Shown here: positions 34,052 to 42,166 of the stretch, piece by piece | Layout: every line of letters begins with the position of its first letter | Numbering within the stretch: the stretch's first letter is position 1 | From: Candidatus Gastranaerophilales bacterium | Lineage (GTDB): Bacteria > Cyanobacteriota > Vampirovibrionia > Gastranaerophilales > Gastranaerophilaceae | NCBI GenBank assembly: GCA_944325595.1 | Contig: CALVAQ010000008.1 | Span: forward strand, 24,952 to 88,951 | Length of the DNA: 64,000 nucleotides | Direction: 5' to 3' | Program-made: the position numbers and the translations under genes | Notes under the pieces: model-generated | Database searches by the model: none | What the model saw: the letters and a program-made list of their open reading frames with translations, nothing else | Told to the model about the DNA's origin: nothing

Positions 34052-35854
34052 ATGGGTTCACCATTTGGATTACCATCAAATTACACAAGCAATCCATTGT
34101 ACATGCAATATATGTACCAGATGATGCAAAATGCTATGCAGCAGCAACAGGCACTGTTCGCACAGCAGCAAGCAGCAATACAATCCCAACAGGCTCAGGT
34201 ACAAGCTCAGCAGCAGGCGCAAATAGCCGCACAGCAGCAAGCAGCAGCACAGCAGGCTGTTCCTGCGCACCAACTGCCGGTTGACCAGACAGCAATTGCC
34301 ACGACTCAAGCAAACGGGAAAAAAGTTCATCCGAAAGACCTCGTTGATGACGGTAAAATCAGCGGCAAAAAGAAGTTTAAAAACTTCTTAAAAGGTGTCG
34401 GAAAATTTTTCACAGGCATGGTCTGCGATGAAAACGGCAAATTCAGTTTGAAACGAACACTGACAACATTAGCAGTAGCCGCAGGCGCAACGGTATTGTG
34501 TGTTGCTACCGGCGGTGCAGCAGCACCATTCCTGGTTGCTGCCGGTGGTGCTATCGGTGCATTCCAGACAGGAAAAGGTATATACAAAGCAGCTACGGCA
34601 AAAACGGATGCAGAAGCAGAACTTGCATGGCAAAGCATAGGCAGCGGTACAACAGCAGTTGTTACGGCAATTGCCGGAGCCAAAGGAGCTATGAAAGCAG
34701 CAGGAAAAGTTCCAGCAAGTACTACACCAGCTCAGCCGGCAATTCCTGCATCACATCAAATCGGAAGCGGTGCATCAACCGGTATCTGGACAAAAGTCTC
34801 CAATGCAGCTAGCAGTGCTGTTAAAGCGACAAAAGATGCCCTTGTAGCAACAAAAGACTGCTACAAAATCGCAGGCAATGGAGTATGGGAAGGCGTAAAA
34901 GCCCTCAGACATCCGATGGATGCGGCACGGCAAGTCGGTGCATACTGGACAAATACAATGCGTCCTAATTTACAAAATACGTTTAATGCTCAAAAAGGAT
35001 TTGAGGCTTACGCTGACAAAACTGCTAAAAAATTGAACAAAAACATTTCAGATCTTGAAGCACAATACAATAAGTTAAATCAAGAAGCAATGAAAAATCC
35101 AACGCCTGAAAGAATGGCAGAACTTCAAAAAGAAGTATCAGATATTTTAAATAAAATTTATATTGAAAAAGCTAAATTAAATAATGTAAATGGACATACT
35201 TTTGAAACACTAAGTTCACAAAGGCAAAACATTCTTAAACAAATTGAAGCCTTGAAAAAACAGGATCCGGAAAAAATAGTATCAGATACTCATGGAATTA
35301 CAATAAAAGTTAAAGATATATTAAAACTTAGCGAAGAGTCATTAAAAGCTATAAACGGAAAAGATATGCGGGGTGTATATCTACGTGATAGACTCAGTAG
35401 ACTCTATAACCTTAAAGACAATATGGTTAAAGGCTCAGGTATGGAAAAAACTATTCTAAATGAGATAAAGGCAGCAGAAAAAGCTCTCACAAGATACACA
35501 TACATGCCGGCAGTCAAAAATACAATGAAGACATCGGGTCTTGCAGCAGGTTCAGTATACCTCGCAACAAGAGACAAAACACCGGACAATCAATTGACAC
35601 AAGAAGATCTCTACGCTCAATCTCTCGGCTTTGCAAACGCAGCAGAAATGCAGAACTATCTCCAAGCCCTGGAAGCACAAGAAGCCGCTCAGGCAGCAGC
35701 AGGTCAACAAACCGGCGTAAACAACGGTTACAATTCATACAATCAGTATAATCCGGCAGCATACAATGTATTCAACTCATATATGCAGCAGCCGACAGGA
35801 AATTACTTAGGATTCAATGATCTCTATGTATCACCATATCCTGAATACATCTAA
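34052..35854 (+). CDS. 600-residue Gln-rich protein with amphipathic and coiled-coil regions
   Basis: No known family recognised. Residues 29-69 are almost only Q and A. About 88-130 is basic, then come two glycine-alanine hydrophobic stretches (about 136-170 and 198-216) of a kind that can insert in membranes. From about 320 to 440 is a long charged coiled coil, and the last 70 residues are Asn/Tyr/Gln low-complexity. AAAGAGGAAGA is a strong Shine-Dalgarno sequence. No signal peptide is visible. The arrangement brings to mind a secreted or membrane-perturbing protein, but that is only inference. Confidence 0.55.
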   Translation: MGSPFGLPSNYTSNPLYMQYMYQMMQNAMQQQQALFAQQQAAIQSQQAQVQAQQQAQIAAQQQAAAQQAVPAHQLPVDQTAIATTQANGKKVHPKDLVDDGKISGKKKFKNFLKGVGKFFTGMVCDENGKFSLKRTLTTLAVAAGATVLCVATGGAAAPFLVAAGGAIGAFQTGKGIYKAATAKTDAEAELAWQSIGSGTTAVVTAIAGAKGAMKAAGKVPASTTPAQPAIPASHQIGSGASTGIWTKVSNAASSAVKATKDALVATKDCYKIAGNGVWEGVKALRHPMDAARQVGAYWTNTMRPNLQNTFNAQKGFEAYADKTAKKLNKNISDLEAQYNKLNQEAMKNPTPERMAELQKEVSDILNKIYIEKAKLNNVNGHTFETLSSQRQNILKQIEALKKQDPEKIVSDTHGITIKVKDILKLSEESLKAINGKDMRGVYLRDRLSRLYNLKDNMVKGSGMEKTILNEIKAAEKALTRYTYMPAVKNTMKTSGLAAGSVYLATRDKTPDNQLTQEDLYAQSLGFANAAEMQNYLQALEAQEAAQAAAGQQTGVNNGYNSYNQYNPAAYNVFNSYMQQPTGNYLGFNDLYVSPYPEYI

Positions 35855-35895
35855 AAAAACAATAAAAAGATAATATACACTACATCTGTTACAAA

Positions 35896-35924
35896 AAAAG
35901 GTAAGACTCTAAATCTTACCTTTT
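35896..35924. terminator. Bidirectional terminator overlapping the end of lgt
   Basis: AAAAGGTAAGA pairs with TCTTACCTTTT in an 11-bp perfect stem with loop CTCTAAA. The lgt stop codon (35909-35911) lies inside the loop, so the hairpin also encodes the last residues of Lgt. Confidence 0.88.
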
Positions 35925-36712
35925 CTTTTATTCAAAAGCGCCAGAAAGATTAAACTGACTGCAATAATTGTTATGCTTGCTATTTGTGCTACGGGGATAC
36001 CCCAAAAACTTTTTACACTGTCTATTCTGCACCACTCAACGAAAATTCTTCCGAAAGAATACAAAAGCAGATATGAGAAAAACACAGTTCCGTCTTTAAG
36101 TTTATATTTTTGAACAAACTTTCTTATAACAAAAAACAAAAGCAAAAATACACATATATCCCATAAAGATTCGTACAAAAATGCAGGATGAAAATATGAA
36201 TACTGCTCATAGCCAAACGGTCTGTGCTGCATAGGAATATACAATTTCAAATACGGAATATCACAGGGTTTTCCGAAGGCTTCACAGTTAAAATAGTTGC
36301 CGAATCGACCTATTGCCTGACCGATAGCAAGACCGTACGGAAAGACATCTGCATATTTCAAAAAGCTGAAATGATGTATCTTTGAAAAAACCAATCCTGA
36401 TATTATACCGCCTAAAATAGCCCCGTGGATAGACATTCCTCCGTTCCAGACAGCAATGATTTCTGACGGATATTTTGCATAATAAGAAAAATCCATCAGG
36501 ACATAATAAAGTCTGGCTCCTATAAGAGAGAACAAAATCACGGCAGGCAATACATCCAGAAGAACATTTGTATCAACATCTTTGTAGTATTTTTTTGCAA
36601 CATATCGTATGACAAACAGCGCCGCTATTATTGCAAAAAACATTATTATGCCGTAATAGTGAACAGAAAAACCGTTAATTTCCAAAACAACGGAAGACGG
36701 AGGAGATATCAT
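35909..36712 (-). CDS. lgt: Prolipoprotein diacylglyceryl transferase
   Basis: Integral membrane enzyme that adds diacylglycerol to lipobox cysteines. 267 residues with seven or so helices. The family loop NGGMSIHGAILGGI and the RFGNYFNCEAFGKP segment are present, with YHPAFLYESL later. Its ATG shares one base with the stop of the TPR gene upstream (TAATG), so the two are translationally coupled. Confidence 0.95.
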   Translation of the reverse strand: MISPPSSVVLEINGFSVHYYGIIMFFAIIAALFVIRYVAKKYYKDVDTNVLLDVLPAVILFSLIGARLYYVLMDFSYYAKYPSEIIAVWNGGMSIHGAILGGIISGLVFSKIHHFSFLKYADVFPYGLAIGQAIGRFGNYFNCEAFGKPCDIPYLKLYIPMQHRPFGYEQYSYFHPAFLYESLWDICVFLLLFFVIRKFVQKYKLKDGTVFFSYLLLYSFGRIFVEWCRIDSVKSFWGIPVAQIASITIIAVSLIFLALLNKRKGKI

Positions 36713-37341
36713 TAATCCTCATCCTGTAATGTTGATTCAACTTCGTTGAGGCTGTTGTCTCTTGAGGGATTGTATTTTTTTATTTCGCTGTTTATATAGC
36801 TTATCTGAGTTTCAATTTTTTCTTTGTCTTCAGAATCAGGCTTCTTGCTCAGATATTTATTGTAATTGTCAATTGCGGAGTTGAGCAAATCAACGATTTT
36901 TGTTTTATCTGCATCGGTCAAAGCTTTTTGTGTATCTTCAGAAACCGTATTTTCCTGTTGCGAAATATCTTCCTTATCGGCACTTTCAGCATTTGATGAA
37001 CCGTTTGCAATTTGCTCCGCTTCACCCTCACAGGCAACAGCAAGAGAATAGTACGAATCCGGATGGTCAGGATTGAGTTGTATTGCATTTTTCAAAGAAG
37101 CCTGTGCTTCAGCAAACTCTTTGTTCTCAATCAGAGCAACGCCCAGATTGTAATGGGTTTCAAAAATGCTTGTATCCAAATCAATGCTCGAACGGAGTCT
37201 GCAAATAGCCTTTTCGACTTCTCCGTTTGCCATATATTCTTTTGCTTTGCTGTTAAGTTCCTGTACTGCAAGATTGTTTATACAAGCCGTACTGATTACC
37301 GAAACAAACAGTATCGTGATTAATAAAACAACTTTTTTCAT
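36712..37341 (-). CDS. Exported TPR protein, possibly a lipoprotein
   Basis: About 209 residues from MKKVVLLITILFVSVISTAC; the longer upstream frame starts have no support. There are two or three TPR units (FETHYNLGVALIENKEFAEAQASLKNAIQLNPD), then an acidic tail. The Cys after STA could be lipidated, though the -3 residue (Ser) is not ideal for a lipobox. Coupling to lgt is suggestive. It probably acts on the periplasmic side. Confidence 0.7.
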   Translation of the reverse strand: MKKVVLLITILFVSVISTACINNLAVQELNSKAKEYMANGEVEKAICRLRSSIDLDTSIFETHYNLGVALIENKEFAEAQASLKNAIQLNPDHPDSYYSLAVACEGEAEQIANGSSNAESADKEDISQQENTVSEDTQKALTDADKTKIVDLLNSAIDNYNKYLSKKPDSEDKEKIETQISYINSEIKKYNPSRDNSLNEVESTLQDED

Positions 37342-37506
37342 AATATATAAATTGAAATAATTATTCTTTGTTAATCGATATGCCATACATTTTATACAAA
37401 ATTAAATTATTTGGCAACAATATCAAAATAAGATACAATAAACAAAGTAGTCAAATCGGATGAAATGTTCAAAAAGGCTGCTGTTACACATAAAAAGGAA
37501 ACAAAA

Positions 37507-37788
37507 ATGTCAGATGATGAAAAAGTAGTTTCGCTATCAAGAGCAAAACATGATAATGATAATTCAAAAAAGCAGGAAGATTCGGAGCAGAACAATGCCT
37601 ACACTCCGGTATACTGCAGTTTTTGCGGACGACCGAATACAGAAGTCGTAAAAATGGTAAAAGGTCCCGGTGTAAATATCTGTTCCGAATGCACAATGAT
37701 TGCGGTACAGTATCTTATTTTGGAAGACAGAATGCCTTCCGGAGCCGCCCAGCAGATTCTTGATGCCTTCTGGACAAAAGCCGAGTAA
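37507..37788 (+). CDS. Free-standing ClpX-type C4 zinc-finger protein
   Basis: 93 residues. A Cys4 domain with C37, C40, C59 and C62 (YCSFCGRPNTEVVKMVKGPG, then CSECT) is the ClpX zinc-binding/adaptor domain. No AAA+ part is present. The shorter start (AAAGGAAAC before ATG 37507) is favoured over the 107-residue frame. It could dock on ClpXP or bind adaptors. It is followed 13 bases later by a HEAT-like gene, ruvX and DUF1292, probably one operon. Confidence 0.8.
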   Translation: MSDDEKVVSLSRAKHDNDNSKKQEDSEQNNAYTPVYCSFCGRPNTEVVKMVKGPGVNICSECTMIAVQYLILEDRMPSGAAQQILDAFWTKAE

Positions 37789-37801
37789 TGGGAGTTTTTA
37801 G

Positions 37802-39430
37802 ATGTCGGAAATGCAGAAAGAAAATAAACTACAAATCAGAGCAAAACTTTTGTCTGCGATTGCAAACCTTCTAAATTCCCAAAATAAAGAACAGGTAAAT
37901 CAACAGGTTGAAGAACTGTCACAAATTCAAGACAAATCTGCTGTCCTTGAAATACTGAAAAAGGAATTTTTAAAAGACAATACAGAGTCAAAGGATTTTA
38001 TTATTTCTTTTCTGCTTCGCACAATACTGGCACAGGATGTATTGGAAAATGCTTTTTTTGAGGATTTAATTAATCCCAAAATCAATGATGAAACCAAAGC
38101 CAAAGTTGTAAATTTCTTGAGAGAAATCGGCAAGCATGTAAATTACGATGAATACATCAGCTACTTTGAAAACCCTGATGAAATCATTGATACTGACACG
38201 GAAAAACTGCTGGAAAACGCAAAAATAAACCCTGAAGCACAAATCGATTTTTTGGATTTTTTAACTGCCCTGCCTGATTCTGAAAAAGAAATGCTTGTTA
38301 CTTCCCTTTCTCAGGACTATGACGGAGACAACCTGACAAATATTCTTGTTCCCGTTATTATGTCAAATCCCTACAGCGAACTTTCTCAGTCAGCAATTTC
38401 GGCAATAGGAGAAAGTAAATCAAAACTGGCTTATCCTGCATTATTAAAAGTGTACGAGATTGCTGAAGACCAAAAAATCAGAGCAAATGTCCAAAAAAGC
38501 CTCAACCTGTTAAAACTTTCAGGGATAAAAGAGGATTTGACAAAAGATTATTACAAAAAGATACTCGGGAAATCTCCGATAAATGCCTGCTATCTGAGTT
38601 TCCCCGACGGACATGGCAATATAGGCTTGATTTTTTCCAGAAAAACAGAATCCGGTTTTATTCAGATGTTTGCTCTTGTTATGAATGATATTGACGGAAT
38701 AATTGATTGTTTCGGCTTTAACGAAATTTCTGAACAGGAGTTTGAAAGAATAGTAGACAAATTCTATCAAAACAACAAAGTTATTGAAGCAGATGCTGTT
38801 TTTTGTAAATATTTAATGGAAAACGCCGAAAAGATAACACGGCTTAAATTTGAAGCTGTTTCGTATGAATACATTGCATGGAAATCTATTACAAACGATA
38901 TAGATTACGCAGAGATTGACCTGAAACAGCAGCTAAACACCGTTGAATTGAACGAATTTTTGATGAAACAAATATACGAACAGGGCTATTTTGACAGATG
39001 GTTCTTCGAAAAGAACGACAATACAGCTTTTTCTGCAATGATGGAAAATATAATCAACAAAAAAATTTGTGATACAAAACTTTTTGAGTCGGAAATTCAA
39101 AAAAATAAACAAAATATCTTTGATTCCGCACAGGTCTCTATACTGAATAACAGACTCATCCTGTCTTCATATATGGCAAAGCTTGATGGCGAAGAGATTG
39201 CTTCAAGCATACTGTATTCTCTTACACAGGAATGTCCATGCCGCGAAAGCTTTTTGACTGACTACTTAAAAAAGAGTGTATATCAGTATTTTCTGGCACA
39301 AAAAGACAGGTATGAAAGCATAAAAAATGCAACTTCTATTTTCGCCAGAAAAGCCAATCAAGAGCTCAATGAAATTGATATAAAGTATATTAAACAGTGC
39401 ATAAAAAATATTGAAGAGGTCTGGATATAG
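37802..39430 (+). CDS. HEAT-like helical protein of unknown function
   Basis: 542 residues. The N-terminal 240 are degenerate HEAT repeats (YSELSQSAISAIGESKSKLAYPALLKV). Then comes a mixed alpha/beta section (SFPDGHGNIGLIFSRKTESGF ... LVMNDIDGIIDCFGF) and a long helical C-terminus. No catalytic motif is seen. It is encoded between a zinc-finger protein and ruvX. GGGAG before the ATG is a good Shine-Dalgarno sequence. No family name can be given safely. Confidence 0.6.
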   Translation: MSEMQKENKLQIRAKLLSAIANLLNSQNKEQVNQQVEELSQIQDKSAVLEILKKEFLKDNTESKDFIISFLLRTILAQDVLENAFFEDLINPKINDETKAKVVNFLREIGKHVNYDEYISYFENPDEIIDTDTEKLLENAKINPEAQIDFLDFLTALPDSEKEMLVTSLSQDYDGDNLTNILVPVIMSNPYSELSQSAISAIGESKSKLAYPALLKVYEIAEDQKIRANVQKSLNLLKLSGIKEDLTKDYYKKILGKSPINACYLSFPDGHGNIGLIFSRKTESGFIQMFALVMNDIDGIIDCFGFNEISEQEFERIVDKFYQNNKVIEADAVFCKYLMENAEKITRLKFEAVSYEYIAWKSITNDIDYAEIDLKQQLNTVELNEFLMKQIYEQGYFDRWFFEKNDNTAFSAMMENIINKKICDTKLFESEIQKNKQNIFDSAQVSILNNRLILSSYMAKLDGEEIASSILYSLTQECPCRESFLTDYLKKSVYQYFLAQKDRYESIKNATSIFARKANQELNEIDIKYIKQCIKNIEEVWI

Positions 39431-39432
39431 CA

Positions 39433-39843
39433 ATGTACAAAGTAATGGGTCTGGATGTGGGAACAAAAAGAATCGGTATTGCAATGAGCGACTTTTTGCT
39501 TTTGACTGCCCAGCCCGCAGAAACAATACAAAGAGAACCCAATGCAGTTGAAAAGATTGCGCAGCTTTGCCGCTCGAATCAAGTAAAAAAAATAGTTATC
39601 GGACTTCCAAAACATATGAACGGATCGCTGGGTGAACAGGCGCAGGATTGCATGGATTTTGCGGATATGTTAAAAAAGAAATTACCCGATATTGAATATA
39701 TTTTTGAAGACGAAAGGCTCTCAAGCCGTCAGGCAGAAAATATACTGGCTATGCAGGGTAAAAAATACACAAAAAACAAAGGTCTTGTTGATTTAAAAAG
39801 TGCGTGCATAATTCTTCAACAGTATCTGGACAGAACAAAATAA
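39433..39843 (+). CDS. ruvX: RuvX/YqgF-type Holliday junction resolvase
   Basis: 136 residues of the RNase H fold: LDVGTKRIGIAMSD, IGLPKHMNGSLGEQA and FEDERLSSRQAE with the last acidic ligand in KGLVDLKSACIIL. The family was tied to Holliday-junction cutting and to 16S rRNA 5'-end processing. It starts 2 bases after the HEAT-like gene and precedes DUF1292. Confidence 0.93.
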   Translation: MYKVMGLDVGTKRIGIAMSDFLLLTAQPAETIQREPNAVEKIAQLCRSNQVKKIVIGLPKHMNGSLGEQAQDCMDFADMLKKKLPDIEYIFEDERLSSRQAENILAMQGKKYTKNKGLVDLKSACIILQQYLDRTK

Positions 39844-39867
39844 TTTATAAAAAGAAAAGGAAAAACA

Positions 39868-40167
39868 ATGTCAAAACACGAACACGACGAAATGGACGAA
39901 CAGTTAATCGAAACAATTGATGAAGACGGCAATATTATCAACTTTGAATTAATCGATATTGTCGAGACAGATGACGGTAAAGAATACGGACTTCTGTTGC
40001 CGAGAGATAAAAATGACGACTCCGCTGAAAATAAAGAAGTCGTCTTAATGCGATTAACAAAAGAAGGTGAAGAATATATTTTTGAAATGATTGAAGATGA
40101 TGATGAATTTAACGGTGTTGTTGAATTTATTGATTCTCTCGACAGTTCAGAAGAAGAGTCCGAGTAG
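39868..40167 (+). CDS. DUF1292 (YrzB-like) acidic protein
   Basis: 99 residues, strongly acidic, with the family core TIIDEDGNIINFELIDIVETDDGKEYGLLLP-like and EYIFEMIEDDDEF. The ruvX-DUF1292 order copies the yrrK-yrzB pair of Firmicutes, which supports the assignment. Function unknown. AAAGGA precedes the ATG. Confidence 0.88.
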   Translation: MSKHEHDEMDEQLIETIDEDGNIINFELIDIVETDDGKEYGLLLPRDKNDDSAENKEVVLMRLTKEGEEYIFEMIEDDDEFNGVVEFIDSLDSSEEESE

Positions 40168-40291
40168 TTTTGTAATATTTCTTAACAATTTATTCCCAAT
40201 ATAGCAATTTTATATAACATCTATACTTTATATATATACGAGGAATAAATTAGAGAGAAATCTACCACACACGAGGAACGAAAACATTTTT

Positions 40292-40314
40292 AAGACCGAA
40301 AGGTCTTTTTTTTT
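40292..40314 (+). terminator. Terminator downstream of DUF1292
   Basis: AAGACC-GAAA-GGTCTT with a GNRA tetraloop and a run of nine T. Between it and the DUF1292 stop lies a 120-base AT-rich stretch with two ACGAGGAA copies (40238 and 40271), ribosome-site-like but with no frame after them. Confidence 0.85.
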
Positions 40315-40337
40315 GCCTGTTTTAAAAAGTTATTTTA

Positions 40338-40817
40338 TTAAACGGCAAAACTCTGTGTCACTGCGCCTATCGAGGCAGTGAGCATATTTTCTCCAATCTG
40401 ATATGCCTGCGTTGCCTGCAATGCTTTAAAATCCTGAACATCAGCTTTCTGCTGCTGATTGTTTTGTTCAGCCTCCTGTGACATCTCATCAGAACCTTGA
40501 TCTGCTGCCATTTGTTCCTGCATTTGCTGTGTCATTTGCATTGACACATACTGCATTACTTCATCAATAGTGACAACACCGTCTTGATTTAAATCCATCT
40601 CGCTTTTTGTGCTGCTTGAAGACTCATCTTTTTCAGCTTTGAAAGCGCCTTGAATGCCGCCTGCATCAATAGAGGCACTCTGTGGATTTTCGGTTTTGCT
40701 GCCCATAATTTCTTCAAAACTTTGAGGGGCATCATTTTGTGTTGTACCGGAAGAAAACTGCATCTGCCTGTAGTTTTGCAGCAAATCAGTTGTCATAGAA
40801 CCGATTGAACTTACCAT
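40338..40817 (-). CDS. Acidic EF-hand-like protein
   Basis: 159 residues without a signal sequence. DLNQDGVVTIDE (about residues 75-86) is a perfect 12-residue EF-hand calcium loop. The rest is rich in Q, M, S, and the end is hydrophobic (NMLTASIGAVTQSFAV). A single EF-hand of this dockerin/calmodulin-like type is common in bacteria. Its role is unknown. Confidence 0.65.
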   Translation of the reverse strand: MVSSIGSMTTDLLQNYRQMQFSSGTTQNDAPQSFEEIMGSKTENPQSASIDAGGIQGAFKAEKDESSSSTKSEMDLNQDGVVTIDEVMQYVSMQMTQQMQEQMAADQGSDEMSQEAEQNNQQQKADVQDFKALQATQAYQIGENMLTASIGAVTQSFAV

Positions 40818-40928
40818 TTTGTCTAACCTCTCCCAACTTTAATTAAAAAGTCCATTAACTTTCTGTATTTTGCACAAAAAAGTTACCCTTTGCATCATGC
40901 AAAGAGTGTATTTAAACAAACTTGTTTT

Positions 40929-41774
40929 TTATGCAAAAAATTTGAAGAATACAAACATAAATGCGCCTGCAATCCAGCAGTAATAAGCAAATACTTTCAT
41001 GGAATGTTTGCCGAGAAACTGCAGGAAATATTTTATACAAAAATATCCCGAAATAAAGGAAACGACAAAACCTGCAGCAAAAGCAAGCCAGTTGTAATTC
41101 AAAAACTCATGCAAATCAACTTCCAGCACCGGATAAAATATTGAAGCGCCGATAATGATAGGTAAACTCAACAGAAAAGAATATCTTGCACAAGCCACTC
41201 TATCCAACCCGAGAAAAATTCCGGTTGAAATAGTTGAACCCGATCTCGATATGCCGGGGATTGATGCGATACCCTGCGCCAGACCTATGATAATCGCTGT
41301 TTTTAAATCTACTTTATCTGTTTTTGTTTGTTTTTTCTCTGCAGCCCATTCGCCGAGATACAAAATACAGCCCGTTAAAAATATAAAAATACCTACTATA
41401 TATGGCAGATTAATCAGATTTTCCGAAACTATTTTCAGAGGGAATGCCACAAGTATTGTAAAAACAGTACCTATAAGAATAAAAGCTGCGAGTTTAGCTT
41501 CCGCATCAGAAAAGTCTCTTTTGATACAGGCGTTTACAAAAGCTTTTGTTATTTTGATTATGTCATCTTTAAAAAACAAACAAACAGCCAGCAGTGTACC
41601 CACATGCAAAATTATGTCAAATACAACTTCTTCGCTTCCCGCAGAAACAAATTCTTTGTTAGTAAAATACTTGTACAAACTGGATGACAAAACGAGATGC
41701 CCTGAACTTGATACCGGCAAAAATTCCGTCAATCCCTGCATTAAACCCATTATTACAGCTTGAATTAAATTCAT
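40929..41774 (-). CDS. uppP: Undecaprenyl-diphosphatase
   Basis: BacA/UppP, the integral membrane enzyme that recycles the lipid carrier of peptidoglycan and glycan synthesis. Signature motifs are GLTEFLPVSSSGHLVL and ASIPGISRSGSTIS with the catalytic E, S, H and R residues. 281 residues with about eight helices. The lipid carrier also serves the glycan operon at 59-64 kb. Confidence 0.95.
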   Translation of the reverse strand: MNLIQAVIMGLMQGLTEFLPVSSSGHLVLSSSLYKYFTNKEFVSAGSEEVVFDIILHVGTLLAVCLFFKDDIIKITKAFVNACIKRDFSDAEAKLAAFILIGTVFTILVAFPLKIVSENLINLPYIVGIFIFLTGCILYLGEWAAEKKQTKTDKVDLKTAIIIGLAQGIASIPGISRSGSTISTGIFLGLDRVACARYSFLLSLPIIIGASIFYPVLEVDLHEFLNYNWLAFAAGFVVSFISGYFCIKYFLQFLGKHSMKVFAYYCWIAGAFMFVFFKFFA

Positions 41775-41800
41775 AAATCTCTTCCGTTTCTATTTTTGTC

Positions 41801-42166
41801 TTAATCCCAATTTTCATAATACATTGAGCATGAGTTTTCGTTTTCCCAGACTCCGACTTTTGAAACCTGGGGAAAGCTTTTGTTCATTTCTTCATAAATA
41901 AACTTTGCAAGAATTTCACTGCTCGGGCTGATACCCTTAAATTCCGGCAGTTCGTTTATATCCTTGTGATCCAGTCTGTCGAGAACTTTTTTCAGCTCTC
42001 TTTTCAAAACTTTAAAATCAACAAGGATATTAGACTTGTCCAGATTTTCACCCTTTATAAAAACTTCGACTTTCCAGTTGTGTCCGTGCTGATTTTCGCA
42101 TTCACCCTCATAGTTAAGCAGGTGATGAGCTGCCGAAAACGAGCTTATGACTTTTAGTTCGTACAT
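41801..42166 (-). CDS. queD: 6-carboxy-5,6,7,8-tetrahydropterin synthase QueD
   Basis: 121 residues. Zn ligands in SSFSAAHHL and CENQHGHNW (a Cys and the HGH pair), and a DFKVLKREL stretch. QueD supplies the carboxytetrahydropterin precursor for the QueE/QueC steps, so it links to queC at 8.3 kb. It overlaps the end of the large TPR gene by 13 bases. Confidence 0.93.
   Translation of the reverse strand: MYELKVISSFSAAHHLLNYEGECENQHGHNWKVEVFIKGENLDKSNILVDFKVLKRELKKVLDRLDHKDINELPEFKGISPSSEILAKFIYEEMNKSFPQVSKVGVWENENSCSMYYENWD

Noticed and set aside
41155..41763. 202-codon frame on the + strand
   Set aside because: Antisense to uppP; the membrane-enzyme motifs on the other strand are decisive.
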